Below are positions 45,000 through 54,154 of a stretch of 64,000 nt of DNA, one piece after another. Below the pieces are notes generated by a model. The model saw only the letters and a list, made by a program, of their open reading frames with translations. It did no database searches and had not been told where the DNA came from. Origin of the DNA: Litoreibacter ascidiaceicola (GTDB lineage: Bacteria; Pseudomonadota; Alphaproteobacteria; Rhodobacterales; Rhodobacteraceae). The position numbers were made by a program, and so were the translations under genes. The stretch lies in NCBI RefSeq assembly GCF_900129235.1, contig NZ_FQUV01000009.1, positions 56,961 to 120,960 on the forward strand, read 5' to 3'. The first letter of the stretch is position 1. The number at the start of each line of letters is the position of its first letter.

Positions 45000-46217
45000 T
45001 TAAGCTTTGGCTGACAAAATGTCCCAACAAACCCCGAGCGTGTGATAGTCGGTTTTACCTGGTGGTGACTTCTGGTTGTCGATTTTGTTGCCTTCGGGCG
45101 TAAGAACTCGGAACCAGGCACCGTGCTCATGATCGATCAAATGGTCCCAAGCGTAGCACCAAATCTCGTGGTAATTTTGCCGATAGGTTTCTTCGCCGGT
45201 GCGCTGAAAAAGCCTCCAGGCTGTGGCTGCAGCCTCGCTGTTTACCCAATAGTATTTCTCTCGCGCACAGGGAGTGCCGTTTGGCGCGAAGCCATAGATC
45301 AATCCGCCCAGTTCTTGATCACGACCATGCTCCATTGCCGCCCCGAACAGGGCGATTGCACGAACCAGATACCATTTTTGCGGTCGGATCTGATCGAGCG
45401 TCAGAAGCAATCGCGCCCATTCAACAAGATGTCCGGGCTGGATACCCCAGGGTTTGAATAGGTCATTCGGCTTGTCTTTGTGATAATCGTGGTCCGGCGC
45501 CCAGTTGGCGTCGTAGTGCTCCCAAATCAACCCGCCGGTTTTATCCGAAAGCTCCATTGTGAATTTATAGGCCAAGGCTTCTGCTCGATCCAGATAGCGT
45601 GTTTCGCCGGTTGCCCGAAAGGCGGCAATGCACCCTTCACAACTGTGCATATTGGCGTTCTGGCCGCGATACGGGCTGAGGTCGGACAGATCGGCGTTGC
45701 GCTCATCTGCATAAGCGCCGTGATCGGGTTGCCAGAACTGCGTCTCCATGAAGTTCCAGATATGGTTCAGCGTCGGGCGTGCTTCCGCGATCCCCGCCTC
45801 CAGCGCAGTGGCGCTGGCAATCATGACAAACGCATGGCCGTATGCCATAACTTCGCCGTGCGTTACCTTTCCGTTTCGCAATTGCCAAGCATACGCGCCG
45901 TTGTCCTGACGGTGTGTGTTTTCGAGAAACTCAAGTCCGTGCAGGGCCTTGTCCCGGTGCTGTTGTGCACCCCGTTTCCGAAAGGCCAGGGCATAGTTGA
46001 AAACGAAGCGGCACGAGCTTACCAGATGGCGCAACTCGCTGTCATAGATGCGCCCATCATCCTCGAAACAATGGAAAAAACCGCCATCTGGATCGACCGC
46101 CCGGTCTTCATAGAACGCAAGGGTTTTCGAAATGTGATCGTTCAAGAACGACACAGATTCAAAATCCGGATAAGCAGGGTTGGTGGTCATCTTGTTCGCC
46201 AATTTTTCAGTTTCCAC
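45000..46217 (-). CDS. AGE-family epimerase (N-acylglucosamine 2-epimerase type)
   Basis: 405 residues, the usual size of the alpha6/alpha6-barrel family. Visible active-site stretches include RHLVSSCRFVFNYALAF near residue 62, GHAFVMIAS near 127, and HLVEWARLLL near 245. The family interconverts GlcNAc and ManNAc or related sugars. Beside an N-acetylneuraminate-lyase-like gene this fits the second step of sialic-acid use. Confidence 0.85.
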   Translation of the reverse strand: METEKLANKMTTNPAYPDFESVSFLNDHISKTLAFYEDRAVDPDGGFFHCFEDDGRIYDSELRHLVSSCRFVFNYALAFRKRGAQQHRDKALHGLEFLENTHRQDNGAYAWQLRNGKVTHGEVMAYGHAFVMIASATALEAGIAEARPTLNHIWNFMETQFWQPDHGAYADERNADLSDLSPYRGQNANMHSCEGCIAAFRATGETRYLDRAEALAYKFTMELSDKTGGLIWEHYDANWAPDHDYHKDKPNDLFKPWGIQPGHLVEWARLLLTLDQIRPQKWYLVRAIALFGAAMEHGRDQELGGLIYGFAPNGTPCAREKYYWVNSEAAATAWRLFQRTGEETYRQNYHEIWCYAWDHLIDHEHGAWFRVLTPEGNKIDNQKSPPGKTDYHTLGVCWDILSAKA

Positions 46218-46227
46218 TGGGTTACTA

Positions 46228-47184
46228 TTAGGCGATCGGGCAGCGAAGAGCCTGACCTGTCAGCGCGCGCTCAAGCTCTTCGGCAACCAATCTTTGAACC
46301 CGCTTGTCCGATCCTTGCGAATAAAAGGCTGCGTGAGGAGTGAGCAACAGATTGGGCGCTGTTCGCAGTGGCGAATCCGCAGGTAGCGGCTCTACGCAGA
46401 ACGCATCCAATGCCGCACCTGCGATAGTGCCGTCATGCAAAGCAGCAACCAGATCTTCTTCGTTCACGATCGCACCACGCGAGGTATTGACCAGGAAACC
46501 GGTCGGGCCGAGTCTTTTTAACAGCGACGCGTCTATCATCCCGGTTGTCTGCGGCGTGGCTGCGAGGTGCAGTGAAATTACGGTGCTGATCTCGGCCAGT
46601 TCTTCTAACGCTACCATGCGGACATCGGGCGGAACCGACGACGGATCAAGGTGCGGATCATAGGCGGCAAACTGGAACCCAAACGAACTCATCTTGCGAT
46701 AGGCAGCCTGTGCGATCCGACCGAACCCAACAAAGCCAACCACGGTCTCTGAAAACAGCGGAATGGCGGCGCGGTCCAGGCTTGGATTCCACGCACCCGT
46801 TCGGATGGATTTGTCAAACTCACCGAGTCGGCGTAGCAGAAAGCCAACCATCGCCGATGTGTGTTCTGCGACTTCTTCTGTGGTGCCATCTGGCAAATTT
46901 GCAACCCGAATACCGTGCTCGGTCGCAGCGGCGACATCGACTTTGTCGTAACCCGCCCCATATTTCAGAATGTAGCCGCCCTCATTAAGGCCTTCGATCA
47001 TCTTTCGGGTGACTGGAAAGTGCGCGCCTTGTGACAGTAATATTTGGGCGCCAAGGGCGGCATCGACAGCTTCTTCGATTGATGCATCCGACAGGACAAG
47101 CAGTTCGGCGCCATGTTTCTCGGCAGCGTGCCGTTCGGCCGAAAGATCGGCCAGAACATTGTCCAGCAATACAACACGGGTCAT
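46228..47184 (-). CDS. D-2-hydroxyacid dehydrogenase (phosphoglycerate dehydrogenase-like)
   Basis: 318 residues from the ATG at 47184. NAD-binding GFVGFGRIAQ near residue 148, catalytic Arg in VNTSRGAIVNEEDL near 235, and Glu/His in CVEPLPADSPLRTAPNLLLTPHAAFYS near 265-285 (in two parts). The sugar-acid or keto-acid substrate is unknown. It lies 10 bases ahead of the epimerase gene. Confidence 0.85.
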   Translation of the reverse strand: MTRVVLLDNVLADLSAERHAAEKHGAELLVLSDASIEEAVDAALGAQILLSQGAHFPVTRKMIEGLNEGGYILKYGAGYDKVDVAAATEHGIRVANLPDGTTEEVAEHTSAMVGFLLRRLGEFDKSIRTGAWNPSLDRAAIPLFSETVVGFVGFGRIAQAAYRKMSSFGFQFAAYDPHLDPSSVPPDVRMVALEELAEISTVISLHLAATPQTTGMIDASLLKRLGPTGFLVNTSRGAIVNEEDLVAALHDGTIAGAALDAFCVEPLPADSPLRTAPNLLLTPHAAFYSQGSDKRVQRLVAEELERALTGQALRCPIA

Positions 47185-47233
47185 GAGTTTACCTCTTTCA
47201 TGCGTTTCAGTGGCTTCAAAGGATTCTGGCCCA

Positions 47234-48577
47234 TCAGTCCAAAATCCAGAGAGCGATCTGCGGGAAGGCCAAAACCAGACCGAGTACGGTGATCTGGATG
47301 CAGACGAAGGGCAGCGTGGATTTGTAGATTTCTTCCAGCGTGACGTCAGGCGGAGCAACGCTTTTCAGATAGAACGTGGCAGGCCCGAATGGGGGCGACA
47401 GAAACGCAACCTGAATCGAAATCGAAAACAAGATCCCGAACCAGACCGGATCGAACCCCAGATCCTTCACGATCGGAATGAAGATCGGGATCGTCAGAAG
47501 CAGAATGCCGACCCAATCAAGGAACATTCCCATCAACAGGAAAATGCCGACCATTATCATCACGATCACAATCGGCTCGAACGGTAGACCCGTGAAAAGC
47601 TCACCCAAATAGGCGGTGCCTCCAAGGCGCGTATAGATCCCGACAAGGGCGTTCGCTCCCAGCCCAAGCCAGATCAGGGCACCGATTGATGTGATCGTCT
47701 GCCGCAGGCTTTCGGTGACCACCTTAAAGCTGAGCTCGCGGCGCAGGGCTGCGAACAACATGACTGAAAAGGCGCCGATCGAAGCGGATTCGGTAATGGA
47801 AGCAACGCCGCCATAGATCGATCCAAGCACCGCAGTGATGATCAGAAGCGGCACGATCATCCCGCTGGCAATTTTGGCTTTTTCGCGAAACGACAACTTG
47901 CTTAGTTCGGCATCCTCGGAAGATGTGGGCGCCCAATGCGGTTTGAGATTGGCCATGATCAGGATGTAGGTAATGTAGCTTGCCGCAAGCAGCAGGCCCG
48001 GCGTGATCGCAGCTTTGAACAGGTCACCAACCGAGATGTTCGCGGCCAGGCCAAACAGGATCAGAACGATTGACGGTGGAATCATCGTCCCAAGCGAACC
48101 GCCCGCACAGATCGTGCCGATCGAAAGACCGCGGTTGTATCCCAACTTGATCATCTGCGGCAGGGCCAGCAAACCAAGAAGAACCACTTCGCCCCCCATG
48201 ATGCCCGACATCGCCGCCAGGACGACAGACACCAATACGGTCTGGACTGCCGTTCCTCCCCGGAAATTTCCGGATATAACCTGCATTGCAGCGAACAGAT
48301 CCTTGGCGATGCTGGTCCTCTCCATCAGAGAAGCCATGAAAATGAAAATCGGAATTGAGACAAAGACGTAGGCTGTGGAAAGGCCGTAAACCTTGAGGGA
48401 AATCAGCGAGATGCCCTTGGGTCCGATCCAGACGAGCAACAGCACGGCAGCAACCGTCATAGTCACCCAGGAAAGCGCCATGCCGGTCAGCATAAGACCA
48501 AACAGGAGCACCAATGCGATGATTGTCATGCCACCAAGGCCGATGACGTCGAGGCTGAGAAAATCAAACATCGTCAT
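47234..48577 (-). CDS. TRAP transporter large permease (DctM family)
   Basis: 447 residues with about 12 hydrophobic helices. MGGEVVLLGLLALPQMIKLGYNRGLSIG and GGSLGTMIPPSIVLI are the DctM signatures (read in parts). It drives sodium-dependent uptake with the small permease and binding protein. It overlaps the small permease gene by 14 bases. Confidence 0.92.
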   Translation of the reverse strand: MTMFDFLSLDVIGLGGMTIIALVLLFGLMLTGMALSWVTMTVAAVLLLVWIGPKGISLISLKVYGLSTAYVFVSIPIFIFMASLMERTSIAKDLFAAMQVISGNFRGGTAVQTVLVSVVLAAMSGIMGGEVVLLGLLALPQMIKLGYNRGLSIGTICAGGSLGTMIPPSIVLILFGLAANISVGDLFKAAITPGLLLAASYITYILIMANLKPHWAPTSSEDAELSKLSFREKAKIASGMIVPLLIITAVLGSIYGGVASITESASIGAFSVMLFAALRRELSFKVVTESLRQTITSIGALIWLGLGANALVGIYTRLGGTAYLGELFTGLPFEPIVIVMIMVGIFLLMGMFLDWVGILLLTIPIFIPIVKDLGFDPVWFGILFSISIQVAFLSPPFGPATFYLKSVAPPDVTLEEIYKSTLPFVCIQITVLGLVLAFPQIALWILD

Positions 48578-49181
48578 GTCCTTCGGCCGGACGTTGCGCC
48601 TGCAACAGCGTTTCGTCTTTTGATGTGGTGGTCTCTGGGCCGTTTTTGATCAGTTGAAACAGGTGAGACAGGAGCTGAAGCACAATCAGCGTCGCGCCAA
48701 TCACGATCATTGGTTTTAGGATCTGTGGCGACGGTGGATCCCAAGGAGTTCCGGCCGTCTCACCCCGTATTAATGCGCGCTCCGCCGGCCCCCAGCCGGA
48801 CCAGATCAGCACGGACATGGCAAAGATTCCCATGCAATTTCCGAAGATATCAAGGCCATAGCGGATGCGGGGTGATACCATGTCATGGATGACGGTGATG
48901 CCGATGTGGCGCCGTTGCTGGGTGACATAGCCGCCCGCGATGAAATAACCGGTGGCGCAGAGCATGACCGTCAGTTCGAACGCCCAGATCGTTGGTTTAT
49001 CAAACAGATAACGCGCAAAGACCTCGTAAACAGAAATCAGAATGGCAATTGCAAACAGATATTTTCCAAATTCACCCGCATAAAAGTTTATCCAACCTAT
49101 AAACGTGTCAGGTTTTAGCAGCGCCTGCTGCTCTTCTCCTGCCGCATGACGAATTTGATCGTCATCAACAGTGCGTTTCAT
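48564..49181 (-). CDS. TRAP transporter small permease (DctQ family)
   Basis: 205 residues from the ATG at 49181. Four helices with YEVFARYLFDKPTIWAFEL (DctQ signature near residue 55) and RRHIGITVIHD. Pairs with the large permease. The C-terminal tail is acidic and hydrophilic. Confidence 0.88.
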   Translation of the reverse strand: MKRTVDDDQIRHAAGEEQQALLKPDTFIGWINFYAGEFGKYLFAIAILISVYEVFARYLFDKPTIWAFELTVMLCATGYFIAGGYVTQQRRHIGITVIHDMVSPRIRYGLDIFGNCMGIFAMSVLIWSGWGPAERALIRGETAGTPWDPPSPQILKPMIVIGATLIVLQLLSHLFQLIKNGPETTTSKDETLLQAQRPAEGHDDV

Positions 49182-49292
49182 TTCAGTTTCCACTTTGCCC
49201 CTCCCCTGACGCATCTTGGTCGTGCAGTACGCCCCAATACTTGCCGCCCTGCACTGTTGCATGTGCAGGGCGGCAAGCTGGTGATACGAACC

Positions 49293-50330
49293 TTACTCGA
49301 GCATACCCATCGAGCGCATGAAGTTGATGTTCAGGTCGTAAGCTTCCTGTGCCAGGTCCGATTCTTTGGCGGCATCCTCCCAGGCGCCTTTGGCGATTTC
49401 ACGCAGCGCATCACGATCTGCAACAGACCAGTCGATGATGGTGAGACCGGTTTCAGCAGCATTGGCTTTGTCTTCGGCAACAAGACGGCGATCACGCTGG
49501 TCGACCCACATCATCAGGTCCAGGCTCATGGCCTGGAACCAGACATCCAGAGCCACTCTGCTGCCTTCGCTCAGGCTGTCATACACGTCACGGTTAACTG
49601 TGAAGTAAGAGCCGGGCATCGAGTGGATACCAGGAAAAAGCGGGTATTTTGCGACTTCATGGAAGCCATTGTCTTTGTTCACACCATAGTTCGAGGCGTC
49701 GGCTGCATCGATCACGCCTTTGTCGAGCGACGTGTAAACTTCTGAAAACGGCAGCGGTACGGCGACCGCACCGGCGCGGGAAAAGATTTCAGCTGCCAAG
49801 CCTTCGGGCGAGCGAATCTTAAGGCCCTCCAAATCAGCCACGCCATTGATTGGCACCGCGGCAACAAAAGCTTCCCGCTCAAATGATCCGCAACCGACAA
49901 CGACAACATTGTCGGTGTATGTGTCGACGATTTTCTGCAGCATCTCCCTACCACCACCGTGGTAACAAAGCTGCATCATCTGCAGCGGGGTATCATATCC
50001 GGCGACCAGATCGCCCATGATGGAAAACGCAGGGTCGATACCCGCAAAATAACTCGGCAAGACAAAGTCGCCGCCCAACAGGCCCTGATCGATTGCATCA
50101 AGCGTTTCGCTGTGCGGTACAATCGAGCCACCTGAGACCAGCTCAAGTTCGACTTCGCCATCGGTCATCTCTTCAAGCTTGGGGAGCCAGTTATTGATGA
50201 TATGCTGGTTCACACCGCCAGAAATGTCCCCGCCGACCTGAATTTGAACCGTTTCGGCGACCGCTTGGCCCGACATAGCTAAGGGTGCCGTCAGGGCCAG
50301 TGCAGCCAGTGTTGCAGAAATCCTATTCAT
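49293..50330 (-). CDS. TRAP transporter substrate-binding protein (DctP family)
   Basis: 345 residues with a signal peptide ending AVA-ET. DctP fold: LEGLKIRSPEGLAAEIF near residue 160 with the Arg that binds the substrate carboxylate. The sequence is not close to SiaP and looks more like the sugar-acid or mannitol-type DctP subfamily, so the transported compound need not be sialic acid itself. First gene of a five-gene minus-strand operon (50330 to 45000). Confidence 0.88.
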   Translation of the reverse strand: MNRISATLAALALTAPLAMSGQAVAETVQIQVGGDISGGVNQHIINNWLPKLEEMTDGEVELELVSGGSIVPHSETLDAIDQGLLGGDFVLPSYFAGIDPAFSIMGDLVAGYDTPLQMMQLCYHGGGREMLQKIVDTYTDNVVVVGCGSFEREAFVAAVPINGVADLEGLKIRSPEGLAAEIFSRAGAVAVPLPFSEVYTSLDKGVIDAADASNYGVNKDNGFHEVAKYPLFPGIHSMPGSYFTVNRDVYDSLSEGSRVALDVWFQAMSLDLMMWVDQRDRRLVAEDKANAAETGLTIIDWSVADRDALREIAKGAWEDAAKESDLAQEAYDLNINFMRSMGMLE

Positions 50331-50394
50331 TTGTGTCCTCCACTTGGATGAATACCGCGCCAGTTACCTTGACGCCGATGGTCGCCTTGGTTAC

Positions 50395-50406
50395 ATACAT
50401 ATGTAT
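50395..50406. promoter_or_regulatory. FadR/GntR-type operator 1
   Basis: ATACATATGTAT is a perfect 12-base palindrome. Its centre is exactly 30 bases, about three helical turns, from the second palindrome at 50425. It lies between the divergent binding-protein and lyase genes. Confidence 0.6.
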
Positions 50407-50424
50407 ATAAGTCAAGGCAGGTAT

Positions 50425-50436
50425 GTACATATGTAC
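50425..50436. promoter_or_regulatory. FadR/GntR-type operator 2
   Basis: GTACATATGTAC, perfect 12-base palindrome sharing TACATATGTA with operator 1. It is 21 bases ahead of the lyase ATG. The FadR-type regulator encoded downstream is the likely ligand. Confidence 0.6.
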
Positions 50437-50457
50437 ACGCCGCAGAGGAGTGAACCG

Positions 50458-51354
50458 ATGAACGCCAACCCCCAGTCACATTACAAAGCCGGTTTTCTGA
50501 CCGCGCTCACCACACCATTCACCGCTTCGGGCAAGATTGACGGCAAAGCCGTAAGCGCTCTGGTGCAGAACGCAAAAAACCTCGGGCTGGACGGTCTCTA
50601 TGTCGGCGGCTCAACCGGTGAGGGCTTTCTGCTGTCTCCCGAAATCAGAGCCGAGCTTTTTGAATCTGTTGCCGAAGCCGCCGACGGCAGCCTGAAGCTG
50701 ATCGCGCAGGTTGGTGCCATCGAGGTGGCCCACGCCGAAAGAAACGCGGTTTCTGCGGCCAAAGCGGGGTTTCACGAGGTTTCCTCGACGCCACCGATCT
50801 ATTTCAAGCATACCTTGGCTGAAATGAAAGACTATTATCGCGATCTGCAAAGCGCTTGCGACCTTCCGATGGTGCTATACAACATCCCAGCACTGACGGG
50901 CGTGTCGCTGCCCAACCAGTTCTTTTTCGATTTGTCTGAAGATATGAACATCTCCGGCATCAAATATACGTCGACCGACATCATCCAACTGGTCGGCTTG
51001 CTGGATGGGCTAAAGGACGTTCCGGTGTACTACGGTGTTGACGAAATGCTGGTGGCAGGCCTTTCAGTTGGCAGTCATGGCGGGATTGGCTCAACCTACA
51101 ACATTCTCGGGCGTGAATACCGCGAGCTGGCAGAATACCTGGCGTCTGGAAATCTTTCTGCCGCAGACGAGCTGCAAGCCAGAGCCAATCGTTTCATTGA
51201 TGTTCTGGTTTCCGTTGGAATGCCAACAGCGTTGAAGGCGTGCCTTGAAATAAGAGGGCTATGCTCTGCGCGGCCCATGCGTCCGTTCCACGCTGTTTCA
51301 AAAGACGATATGAAAAGACTTGAGGTGGCACTCGAAAAACTTGACCAAAAGTGA
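50458..51354 (+). CDS. nanA: N-acetylneuraminate lyase-like aldolase (DapA/NanA family)
   Basis: 298 residues. TIM-barrel class I aldolase: GGSTGEGF near residue 48, Tyr in LYNIPALTG near 140, Schiff-base Lys in GIKYTSTD near 168, and GIGSTYNILG near 210, the last shared with E. coli NanA. Predicted to split N-acetylneuraminate into ManNAc and pyruvate in the cytoplasm. The ATG at 50458 is preceded by GAGGAG. Related keto-sugar aldolases remain possible. Confidence 0.78.
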   Translation: MNANPQSHYKAGFLTALTTPFTASGKIDGKAVSALVQNAKNLGLDGLYVGGSTGEGFLLSPEIRAELFESVAEAADGSLKLIAQVGAIEVAHAERNAVSAAKAGFHEVSSTPPIYFKHTLAEMKDYYRDLQSACDLPMVLYNIPALTGVSLPNQFFFDLSEDMNISGIKYTSTDIIQLVGLLDGLKDVPVYYGVDEMLVAGLSVGSHGGIGSTYNILGREYRELAEYLASGNLSAADELQARANRFIDVLVSVGMPTALKACLEIRGLCSARPMRPFHAVSKDDMKRLEVALEKLDQK

Positions 51355-51364
51355 GGTAGAGCAG

Positions 51365-52108
51365 ATGCGGGCAGATCAAAAAGCGAAAGATGCGGCTGAT
51401 GGGCCCGGAAGTGCACGCCTTTTTGAAGCCGTTGAACGGAGGATTCTTAATGAGATTGTAAGCGAAGAACTAAAGGTCGGTGATCCGCTTCCCTCTGAAA
51501 AAGAACTGATGGAAGCTTTTGGGGTTGGACGCCCAGCGGTTCGCGAAGCTCTATCCTCGTTAAGAATTAAGGGATTTTTGGAAGTTCGGCGGGGGGAGCG
51601 ACCGGTCGTCAGCCCGCCGAATACCAGCCCTTTGCAGGAATTCATGAGCGACTTTGGACGCGTGCTTTCGTTGAGCGAGGATGGGGTTTATCAGCTGACC
51701 GAGATGAGAAGGTTGATGGAGTCGGCCCTTGCCTGGGAAGCCGCCAGCAAGGCTACCGAACAGGACATTTCTGATCTCATGCGGATCAACGAAGAGAATG
51801 CGTCAGATATTGATGCACCAGAGAAGTTTATAGCCGGTGATCTCCGGCTTCACCGGAAGATCTTTGAGATAAACAAAAACCCTCTTTTTGAGGTATTTTA
51901 TAAGTCGTTTGTCGCCTGGCAGATGCCGCTCCGAAACGACACCAGCCAAAACGCGCTTGAAGTGACCCAAATGCAGCATACAGCGATAGTGGAGCAGATC
52001 GCAAAACGGTCACCCGAAGGTGCCTATTCAATGATGAATGCGCACCTCTATCGAACGCAAAGCCGCCAAGTTGAGCAAGCACGCAAGCGACAATTCGATA
52101 AAGAGTAA
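51365..52108 (+). CDS. FadR-subfamily GntR regulator
   Basis: 247 residues from the ATG at 51365. Winged helix SEKELMEAFGVGRPAVREALSSL near residues 50-72 (in two parts), then an all-helical FCD sensor domain whose metal-binding His residues include LRLHRKIF near 170 and QMQHTAIV near 215. Probably represses both the transporter operon and the lyase through the twin palindromes. It starts 10 bases behind the lyase stop. Confidence 0.88.
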   Translation: MRADQKAKDAADGPGSARLFEAVERRILNEIVSEELKVGDPLPSEKELMEAFGVGRPAVREALSSLRIKGFLEVRRGERPVVSPPNTSPLQEFMSDFGRVLSLSEDGVYQLTEMRRLMESALAWEAASKATEQDISDLMRINEENASDIDAPEKFIAGDLRLHRKIFEINKNPLFEVFYKSFVAWQMPLRNDTSQNALEVTQMQHTAIVEQIAKRSPEGAYSMMNAHLYRTQSRQVEQARKRQFDKE

Positions 52109-52709
52109 CACGATTTGACCAACGACGGGGGTCGTTCAAGCGCGCTGGCGTGGCAGGGCTTTCAGCATTCATGCCAGGTAGGCCAGTTTTTATGAAGGTT
52201 GAGCACTCAGAACGGATCAACATCTGAGAATCTTGACGAACGGCAGGAGCCGTTCGTCAATTCGAAGCGGTCACGGCCGCTTGATAATTCCTACGGCAGC
52301 GCTGAGCCCCCCTTTGCAAAATGCTGCGCCAGGGTTTGGACGATCGCGATGCGTGCACCGCGTATACGGTGGTTCGTATTGCCACCCGTCCTGCGTTTTG
52401 TTGTATACGCACTGTTCAGATAGCCGCTACTAAGGCCGCTGCAGCTAATTGGCGCTCTGTCCGTGACCTGATTGTTGAGCAATCGTGTAACGAAAGGGAA
52501 GATTGCGACTGCCAGATTTTACCATCTTCGATGGAGCGCTCTGACGAAATCCGCTGCGCTGCCAAAAGATCGCTGCTGCACGTGCGAAGGAATGCTGCGT
52601 CAGCAATAGCCGCACTTGCACAGGTCCGCTCCGTCCCGCATTCCGTGAGTTCAGGCAGGTGCGGCGAATGCCCGGTCTCGCACTGAGCTGCCGCCGTGCT
52701 GCGCCCCAA
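52109..52709. other. About 600 bases without a clear gene at the island/backbone junction
   Basis: Short frames only, none with homology I can see. It holds two hairpins, TTGACGAACGG/CCGTTCGTCAA (52233-52243 with 52250-52260) and AAGCGG/CCGCTT (52265-52270 with 52277-52282), likely ends of converging transcripts. By eye the GC content steps up to its right. Probably debris left by acquisition of the sugar island. Confidence 0.55.
52233..52282. terminator. Tandem hairpins, probable bidirectional terminator
   Basis: An 11-base perfect stem with a 6-base loop followed directly by a 6-base stem. It lies 125 bases after the FadR-type gene and separates it from the backbone. No clear T run. Confidence 0.45.
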
Positions 52710-53144
52710 CTAGCCTTGGTCGCTTGCGGCCATCTCGCCGATCCGGCGGTTAAGACGCGCCTTGGCAGCCGCAAGCTTCTCACCGGTCGGTTCTTGTCTG
52801 GGTTTCAGGCACTGGAGGCGCGCCTCGACAAGAGGCTCCGCGTCCTCGTAGGCGCATTGCAGCTCTTCCGCGATGCTTGAGATGAAGGCATGACGATTGG
52901 CCTCGGCGCTCTGTAGCCCGCCCAGGGTGCGCTGGAGGAAAATGAACGCCGACGCGATTTCCTGATATCCCGATGCGGCAGCTTTCTCGAACTGCCGTTC
53001 ACCGAGCAGGCCTTCAAGAGCATCGAGCGCCTTGCGCAGATCACCAATGGCATGGGCAACGCCAACGACTTCGCCCATGACAGCATGATCAACAGTTTCA
53101 AGCTCAGCCGTCCGGGTGGTCAAAATGGTGTCGGTGTCAGCCAT
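52710..53144 (-). CDS. Conserved plasmid protein of unknown function
   Basis: 144 residues from the ATG at 53144. Mostly helical, acidic and Ala-rich, with no Cys-rich or catalytic motif beyond a single LQCAYED. Starts 20 bases behind the antitoxin stop in the same direction. A helical accessory or partition-related protein is imaginable but unsupported. Confidence 0.5.
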   Translation of the reverse strand: MADTDTILTTRTAELETVDHAVMGEVVGVAHAIGDLRKALDALEGLLGERQFEKAAASGYQEIASAFIFLQRTLGGLQSAEANRHAFISSIAEELQCAYEDAEPLVEARLQCLKPRQEPTGEKLAAAKARLNRRIGEMAASDQG

Positions 53145-53164
53145 ATCCAATTCGCCAAGGCCCC

Positions 53165-53497
53165 CTACCCTGCCGCGCGATCCAGAACCTCTTCGGCCCA
53201 TTGATTCAAGCTCTTGCCTGACAGCTCGGCCGCGAGTGCCGCCTTGCGGTGCACTTCAGGATCGACACGGAACATCACCTGGCCCGAGAACGCCTTCTGC
53301 GGCTCCTTGCCGATCTTTGCGCAGGTCTCGATGTAATCTTCGACTGCCTCATGAAAGGCATCGCGCAAAGCTTCAACCGTGTCTGCATGAAAGCCGACAC
53401 CATCACGGATGCCGGCGAGGCGTCCGGTGAAGATTCCATCGTCGTCATCATACTCGATGCGGGCCGAGTAGCCTTTGTAAGTCATGGAATTGGTCAT
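53165..53497 (-). CDS. hicB: HicB-family antitoxin
   Basis: 110 residues: HicB N-terminal domain (YSARIEYDDDDGIFTGRLAGI near residues 9-29, read in two parts) and a C-terminal ribbon-helix-helix (FRVDPEVHRKAALAAELSGKSLNQW in two parts). It would neutralise the HicA mRNA interferase and repress the operon. ATGA overlap with hicA. Confidence 0.9.
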   Translation of the reverse strand: MTNSMTYKGYSARIEYDDDDGIFTGRLAGIRDGVGFHADTVEALRDAFHEAVEDYIETCAKIGKEPQKAFSGQVMFRVDPEVHRKAALAAELSGKSLNQWAEEVLDRAAG

Positions 53498-53748
53498 GGC
53501 GTTACTCCGATCCGTTCCAGAAACGCCCGTGCGGCGCGCACCTGGTAGCGCTTGGCTTCCTTGGCGGGGTGCGGTCTGTGAAACGTCTCGACCTCGCCAT
53601 CCTTCTCGAACCGCACCCGCGAGCCGCGCCCTTCGATTACCTGTGCGCCAGCGGCGACAAGCAGACGCTCGACCGCTGACCATTCGATTGTTCCTGACAC
53701 TGGGTCTGTGAAGACAGCGGCCAGAGTCTTGCGGTGTTTGCTGTTCAT
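53494..53748 (-). CDS. hicA: HicA-family toxin (mRNA interferase)
   Basis: 84 residues with the double-stranded-RNA-binding-like HicA fold; GSRVRFEKDGEVETFHRPHP carries the catalytic His region (motif GSRVRF then HRPHP). Toxin precedes antitoxin as in the canonical locus. Stabilises the plasmid by post-segregational killing. Confidence 0.88.
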   Translation of the reverse strand: MNSKHRKTLAAVFTDPVSGTIEWSAVERLLVAAGAQVIEGRGSRVRFEKDGEVETFHRPHPAKEAKRYQVRAARAFLERIGVTP

Positions 53749-53891
53749 CAGGTTATGTAGCCAATGCTAGCGCATAGTGCAAGCAAAACCCTCTTTTTTC
53801 TCGGCCGTTATCTGGTTCCTCCAAGGTGGCAGTGATTATCGCCGAGGTAATCTTGATGAGGTAAGGTCAATCCAGCACGCAAAGACGCGTT

Positions 53892-53905
53892 GCATGCAAG
53901 CATGC
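53892..53905. repeat. GCATG-N4-CATGC palindrome, copy 1
   Basis: GCATGCAAGCATGC, directly after the stop of the small partition gene. One of four copies in the 53.9-56.1 kb interval. Confidence 0.6.
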
Positions 53906-54154
53906 TTACATGTTTTGCGCTTTGTATGCTTCCCACATCCTGAGAAAGAGCTGTTTCTTTGATCCGTGGCTGAAGCCGAATTCGCGCCCTGCCCTTTCCG
54001 AGAACTCTTCAAAAACCGCTCTGGGGATGCGCACCTGAAGCGGTCTGAGCTCAACCTTCTCAGGGCGGGTGTCGTCTGCGATCACATCGGGCGCAACATC
54101 TGCGGGCGGCGGAGCGCCCTTCCCGCGTTTCAGCTTGGCAATATTCGTGCTCAT
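53906..54154 (-). CDS. Small partition protein, ParG/ribbon-helix-helix type
   Basis: 82 residues: flexible basic N terminus and a C-terminal ribbon-helix-helix (LQVRIPRAVFEEFSERAGRE). This is the layout of ParG-type centromere-binding proteins that pair with ParF-like ParA. It begins at the base where the parA stop ends. Probably binds the GCATG-N4-CATGC palindromes. Confidence 0.75.
   Translation of the reverse strand: MSTNIAKLKRGKGAPPPADVAPDVIADDTRPEKVELRPLQVRIPRAVFEEFSERAGREFGFSHGSKKQLFLRMWEAYKAQNM

Noticed and set aside
44855..45130. Possible minus-strand gene between virB6 and the epimerase
   Set aside because: It overlaps the start of the epimerase gene region antisense-free but has no ribosome-binding site or recognised similarity; its end is probably relic DNA.
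3429..52108. A functional link between the sialidase-like protein and the NanA/epimerase island
   Set aside because: They are 42 kb apart in different islands; the sialidase-like protein lacks a clear catalytic triad and lies among copper genes.
52321..52686. A + strand frame of 121 codons in the junction region
   Set aside because: No homology, no start signal, Cys/Arg-rich composition; looks like non-coding debris.
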